DNA of 53,733 nucleotides from Paraferrimonas haliotis (GTDB taxonomy: Bacteria > Pseudomonadota > Gammaproteobacteria > Enterobacterales > Shewanellaceae), in the NCBI RefSeq assembly GCF_002282895.1, contig NZ_NRRB01000010.1:1-53733 (forward strand), given 5' to 3'. The position numbers and the translations under genes are program-made. Position 1 is the stretch's first letter, and every line of letters starts with the position of its first letter. Positions 50,727 to 53,733 of this stretch are shown here, piece by piece. The notes under the pieces were generated by a model that saw nothing but the letters and a program-made list of their open reading frames with translations, made no database searches and was not told the DNA's origin.

Positions 50727-51680
50727 CCTCAACGATACTTCCCCTCCCGCATAAGTTTTAATAAAGCCATCAATTAACAATTTCAAGTTACCTTCCTTGT
50801 CGATACCTTGATAAAGGCCGCCAACTGCATTTTGACTGCTTGTTAGTAAGACTTCGCGCCCACGAAATTCATCGAAAGCATGCCATCGTTCCAAAAAGGT
50901 GGTTAAGCCTGATAATTCGAATTCGGCGAGGTCGACTAACAATTTAGCGTGTAGCTTTTCAACCAGCGCATTCTTATCGACTTCCAGCTCTCCGTTCGGA
51001 CATAAGTCAGACCAGGGTTGATCAATGTCTTTGGCAGCCAACGTAGGCATCGAGACATTGATGCCAAACCCAATAATAAGGTGGCAAGGGCCATCTGGAG
51101 AGCCCTTAAGCTCAACCAAAACCCCTGCAAGTTTTTTACTGTCACGATAAATGTCGTTAGGCCACTTCAGTCCAATCCCGTCGATTCCCAGCTCTGTCAA
51201 ACTTTCCGCGAGGCTCAGTCCCACCACTAAACTCAAACCCATTGCGGCACTAAAACCATCATCTAAACGCCAGTAAACCGATTGATAAAGGTGGCAGCCA
51301 TACGGTGATACCCAATTTCGACCGCGCCGTCCCCGTCCTGCAGACTGCGTTTCGGCTATGCAGGTATCGCCCTTTTGTAACCGGTTGGCATTGTCCATAA
51401 TATAGCGATTGGTGCTATCCAGTTGATGAAACCAAAACAATTGGCGTTCTAATGATTGCTGCAGCACCTGCGAATTAATGAGGCTTATCGGCTTAGCGAG
51501 GCGATAGCCTTTTCCCTTCACCGAATAGATATCAAGTCCTTGTTCGGACAACTGCTTAACGTGTTTACTGATTGCAGCTCTTGTAACGCCTAAGCGGTGT
51601 GCTAAATCTTCACCCGACACAAACCCTTCAGATTGTTGCAAGCAACTCAGTAGATCATGCTTTCTCTGCCAACTATCCAT
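50715..51680 (-). CDS. birA: Biotin-protein ligase / biotin operon repressor BirA
   Basis: BirA makes biotinyl-AMP, biotinylates AccB and represses biotin genes. The 321 residues carry an N-terminal winged helix (about 5-60, [22 protein letters not shown]), so the repressor function is likely kept. The biotin loop GRGRRG (115-120) and the catalytic core [18 protein letters not shown] follow, then an SH3-like C domain. Its start overlaps the murB stop by 8 bp, and its stop end overlaps coaA, as at the E. coli locus. Confidence 0.97.
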   Translation of the reverse strand: MDSWQRKHDLLSCLQQSEGFVSGEDLAHRLGVTRAAISKHVKQLSEQGLDIYSVKGKGYRLAKPISLINSQVLQQSLERQLFWFHQLDSTNRYIMDNANRLQKGDTCIAETQSAGRGRRGRNWVSPYGCHLYQSVYWRLDDGFSAAMGLSLVVGLSLAESLTELGIDGIGLKWPNDIYRDSKKLAGVLVELKGSPDGPCHLIIGFGINVSMPTLAAKDIDQPWSDLCPNGELEVDKNALVEKLHAKLLVDLAEFELSGLTTFLERWHAFDEFRGREVLLTSSQNAVGGLYQGIDKEGNLKLLIDGFIKTYAGGEVSLRLFT

Positions 51681-52707
51681 CGACTACACCAATATACTCG
51701 CCAACACAGTCATACAGTCGCACCTCAGGCTCTAAGCGAATACCGTAGGTATGCATTACGGTATTGATGATCTTAGAGACCAGTCGCTTCAATTGAGACG
51801 CTGTTCCCCCACCTTGATTAACTAACACCAAAGCCTGATTGGCATGAACCGCGACCTTACCTTCGGCGTGGCCTTTAAGATGGCAGCGCTCAATTAAGTA
51901 ACCAGCCGCGAGTTTATGAGAACCGTCCGCCAAAGCAAAGGAAACGAGGCTAGGGTCTTTTTCCAGCAGTATTTTATGCGTTTTGGCAGAGACAACGGGG
52001 TTCTTAAAAAAGCTTCCAGCATTACCCAGCAGTTTTGGGTCAGGCAGCTTAGCCATGCGAATCTCACAGACTTTATCGAAGACCGACTTGGGGGTGAGGC
52101 TCTCGTGATTCTGAAGTGATTTAAGAGGGCCATAGTTCAGTTTCGGCTGCCAATCTATAGGAAGGTCAATAACAATCTCAATAATCCAAGCATTGCCTTT
52201 AAGCGCTCTTTTGAAAATGGAATCTCGATAGCCAAATTGACAGTCTTGGTTAAACAGTCGAACCTCTTTACCAGTCTCAATTTCGAGATAAGTTACGCTG
52301 TACAAAATATCAGAAAGCTCTACGCCATAGGCACCGATATTTTGAATTGGTGCCGCACCTGCTGTACCAGGAATAAGCGCAAGATTCTCAACGCCACCTA
52401 TGCCCTGTTCCACCAACCAACGAACCACATCATGCCAACCTTCGCCACTGCCAAGCGTAATGCGATAGTAATCGCCTAACTTTATGATTTCTCGTTTCAT
52501 TATGCGATTGAGCAGAACGTCCCCCTGATAATCCTCTAAGAATACGACGTTACTGCCTTCGCCTAACATCAAAGGGGCTTTTGCGTAATTCGATGCCATG
52601 TATGAGTGCAAGTCATCTTTTGATTGGATGATCTTAAGCGCTCGGCAGTGAGCATCGAAACCGAAGGTGTGATGTTGTGACAGATTAACTAAACTCATGG
52701 CATTCAC
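51673..52707 (-). CDS. murB: UDP-N-acetylenolpyruvoylglucosamine reductase MurB
   Basis: MurB reduces UDP-GlcNAc-enolpyruvate to UDP-MurNAc with FAD and NADPH, an early cytoplasmic step of peptidoglycan synthesis. The 344 residues show the FAD-site LGEGSNVVF (about 50-58), GGVENLALIPGTAGAAPIQN then IGAYGVE, the catalytic serine in GNAGSFFKNP and the C-terminal glutamate segment EPEVRLYDCVGEYIG. This is the type I form of E. coli. ATG codons at 52707 and 52698 are both possible; neither has a strong ribosome site. Confidence 0.97.
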   Translation of the reverse strand: MNAMSLVNLSQHHTFGFDAHCRALKIIQSKDDLHSYMASNYAKAPLMLGEGSNVVFLEDYQGDVLLNRIMKREIIKLGDYYRITLGSGEGWHDVVRWLVEQGIGGVENLALIPGTAGAAPIQNIGAYGVELSDILYSVTYLEIETGKEVRLFNQDCQFGYRDSIFKRALKGNAWIIEIVIDLPIDWQPKLNYGPLKSLQNHESLTPKSVFDKVCEIRMAKLPDPKLLGNAGSFFKNPVVSAKTHKILLEKDPSLVSFALADGSHKLAAGYLIERCHLKGHAEGKVAVHANQALVLVNQGGGTASQLKRLVSKIINTVMHTYGIRLEPEVRLYDCVGEYIGVVDG

Positions 52708-52759
52708 TGTTATGAAACTTACCGTGCATTCTACTCTTATTTAACGATGAACTTTTCTA

Positions 52760-53302
52760 TTATTTAATTATTTTGAGCGCCGCTTTGAATAGTTCACCTT
52801 GAGCGTTAGGCAGCATGTCAAATAGCGCCATTTCAACACAGGTTTGATTTACTCCTAACTTATCCATTTGAGCGATAGCGGCCACTTTATTCTGTGCTAT
52901 GCGCGAAGAGATTGCATCCGTCAGCACATGGACATCCAAACCGTAGTTCAACATATCCTGCACCGATTGATAAACACAAATGTGTGCTTCTATACCCATT
53001 ACTAAGACCTGAGAACAGCCAACCTCTTTTAACTGTTGAACAAAATCAGTGCTGCCAAAGCAACTGAAGGTATTTTTAACGATCGGGACGTTTCCGGTAA
53101 GCTCTGAAGCGATTTTTTCGTGGGTATTTCCAAGTTTTTCAGGCAGCTGCTCAATCCAGAATACAGGAAGTTCTAGCAAATTTGCGATTTTGACCATTTT
53201 TGCACAGTTATCGATCACCTTATCGCTATGGTCGACAATTTGAGCAAGCTTACCTTGAACGTCTATAAGTACAACACCGCACTTCCGTTTATCCAGCTTC
53301 AT
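52760..53302 (-). CDS. Isochorismatase-family cysteine hydrolase
   Basis: The 180 residues have the family triad: D14 in VVLIDVQ, K76 in PIVKNTFSCF and C109 in GIEAHICVYQS. A cis-peptide-type GIEAH turn and the VLTDAISSR segment are also present. The family includes nicotinamidases, isochorismatases and amidases; this member most resembles short YcaC-like hydrolases, whose substrates are unknown. GGGAG lies seven bases before the ATG. The gene stands between murB and the rRNA operon end, which E. coli lacks. Confidence 0.85.
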   Translation of the reverse strand: MKLDKRKCGVVLIDVQGKLAQIVDHSDKVIDNCAKMVKIANLLELPVFWIEQLPEKLGNTHEKIASELTGNVPIVKNTFSCFGSTDFVQQLKEVGCSQVLVMGIEAHICVYQSVQDMLNYGLDVHVLTDAISSRIAQNKVAAIAQMDKLGVNQTCVEMALFDMLPNAQGELFKAALKIIK

Positions 53303-53493
53303 GTATACGCTCCCACGCTTTTTAGGTTTTTAATTCATAGTAAAGCTGGTGTTCTTGCTTGTAAAACGCAACTTATCGCTCTGTCAGTGATTCTAAGGAC
53401 TTAGTTGTAAAAAAGGCCGAATACCTCAGTGTAGATTCATTGTATTGAGTTAAGCCCCGCAAGAAATGACCGCGAGGGTAGGTCGAGGACGAT
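53303..53493. other. Intergenic region upstream of the isochorismatase-family gene
   Basis: No gene or RNA is recognised. It must carry the promoter of the leftward gene, but no consensus pair stands out. The part beyond about 53450 becomes G+C-rich and joins the 5S-like remnant. Confidence 0.4.
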
Positions 53494-53640
53494 GCCCTAG
53501 GCGGTGACCAGGCCTTCGCAGAGCTCAGGCCGTTTCTCCGGCGAAGGCCAAACTCTTGGCCTTCTTATTCCCGGCTCCACCCTACTATCACATGATATGC
53601 GGCGCCTACGGCGCACTATTTATTTTCCCATGTGAGAGCA
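53494..53640 (-). pseudogene. Decayed 5S rRNA copy interrupted by a palindromic insert
   Basis: Read on the plus strand, GGCGGTGACC (53500-53509) and CTACTATCACATG (53582-53594) match the two halves of the real 5S 3' end (GGCGGTGACC then TACTCTCACATG, 53707-53728). CGGCGCCTACGGCG (53600-53613) then matches the conserved 5S segment CGGCGCTACGGCG known from E. coli, and CCCATG follows. Order and strand agree with a second 5S gene that has lost about 15-20 bases after CACATG, has many changes, and carries about 72 extra bases. Confidence 0.6.
53510..53581. repeat. 72-bp palindromic element inside the 5S remnant
   Basis: Two mutually exclusive perfect stems are present: GGCCTTCGC/GCGAAGGCC (53511-53519 with 53541-53549) and GAAGGCCAA/TTGGCCTTC (53543-53551 with 53556-53564). 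The element is bounded by ACC on both sides (53507-53509 and 53579-53581), which could be a short target duplication. Confidence 0.6.
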
Positions 53641-53660
53641 CATCATCAAATTTGAAGCAT

Positions 53661-53695
53661 AAAAAAACCCCCGTCAAAGACGGGGGCATTTTTAT
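53661..53695 (-). terminator. Terminator of the right-hand rRNA operon
   Basis: CCCCCGTC/GACGGGGG (53668-53675 with 53679-53686, loop of 3) is followed on the minus strand by seven T. It lies 16 bp after the 5S 3' end. Confidence 0.92.
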
Positions 53696-53701
53696 ATTTA
53701 A

Positions 53702-53733
53702 AGCCTGGCGGTGACCTACTCTCACATGGGGAA
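53702..53733 (-). rRNA. rrf: 5S rRNA, 3' end only (cut by window edge)
   Basis: The minus strand reads CCCCATGTGAGAGTAGGTCA then CCGCCAGGC, the conserved 3' end of gammaproteobacterial 5S rRNA. The rest of the gene and the operon lie to the right. Its position beside murB matches E. coli rrnB. Confidence 0.93.

Overview
The window is a housekeeping chromosome segment of a gammaproteobacterium, probably marine. The evidence is the E. coli-like order and lengths of its translation genes, rRNA promoters that resemble E. coli rrn P1 and P2, a System I (Ccm) cytochrome c assembly set with cytochrome c5, and a TonB receptor/tryptophan-halogenase-like/SapC locus typical of marine and plant-associated Gammaproteobacteria. 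The genus cannot be fixed from the sequence alone.

Layout, left to right. Positions 1-146 carry the promoter region of an rRNA operon that is transcribed leftward out of the window. Positions 161-9134 hold the cytochrome c maturation genes in three blocks: ccmF-ccmG-ccmH plus a second TlpA-like thioredoxin (leftward), ccmI (rightward), and ccmABCDE (rightward), with a cytochrome c5 gene between the last two. Positions 9159-14240 hold a leftward TonB-receptor/halogenase/SapC unit with a LacI-type operator pair upstream. Positions 14371-34197 are the alpha, spc, S10 and str ribosomal operons, all leftward: rpsL-rpsG-fusA-tufA, then two accessory genes, then rpsJ through rpsQ, rplN through rpmJ, and rpsM through rplQ. 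Positions 34238-46429 are secE-nusG, rplKAJL and rpoBC. Positions 46551-49618 hold a TraF_2-type outer-membrane protein gene, tufB and four tRNA genes (Thr, Tyr, Gly, Thr). Positions 49720-53302 hold coaA, birA, murB and an isochorismatase-family gene. The right edge is the 3' end of a 5S rRNA gene with its terminator and a decayed second 5S copy.

The regions E. coli keeps apart (rrnB-murB-birA-coaA-tRNA-tufB-rpoBC and the str-S10-spc-alpha block) are contiguous here. Nearly the whole segment is read in the same direction as the two rRNA operons that flank it. Consensus-like promoters (TTGACA-N17-TAAAAT for str, TTGCGT-N16-TATAAT for S10, TTTACA-N17-TATAAT for rplJL and others), an L10 leader RNA, and terminator or attenuator hairpins at most operon joints are readable.

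The least ordinary features are: an 8-bp tandem repeat (8.5 copies) that encodes the signal-peptide core of an unknown secreted protein and looks like an on/off phase switch; a 5S rRNA pseudogene apparently split by a 72-bp palindromic insert; a paired LacI-type operator in front of the TonB receptor; and two tuf genes that encode the same protein and differ only at silent sites. I found no CRISPR array, transposase, prophage or clear defence system.
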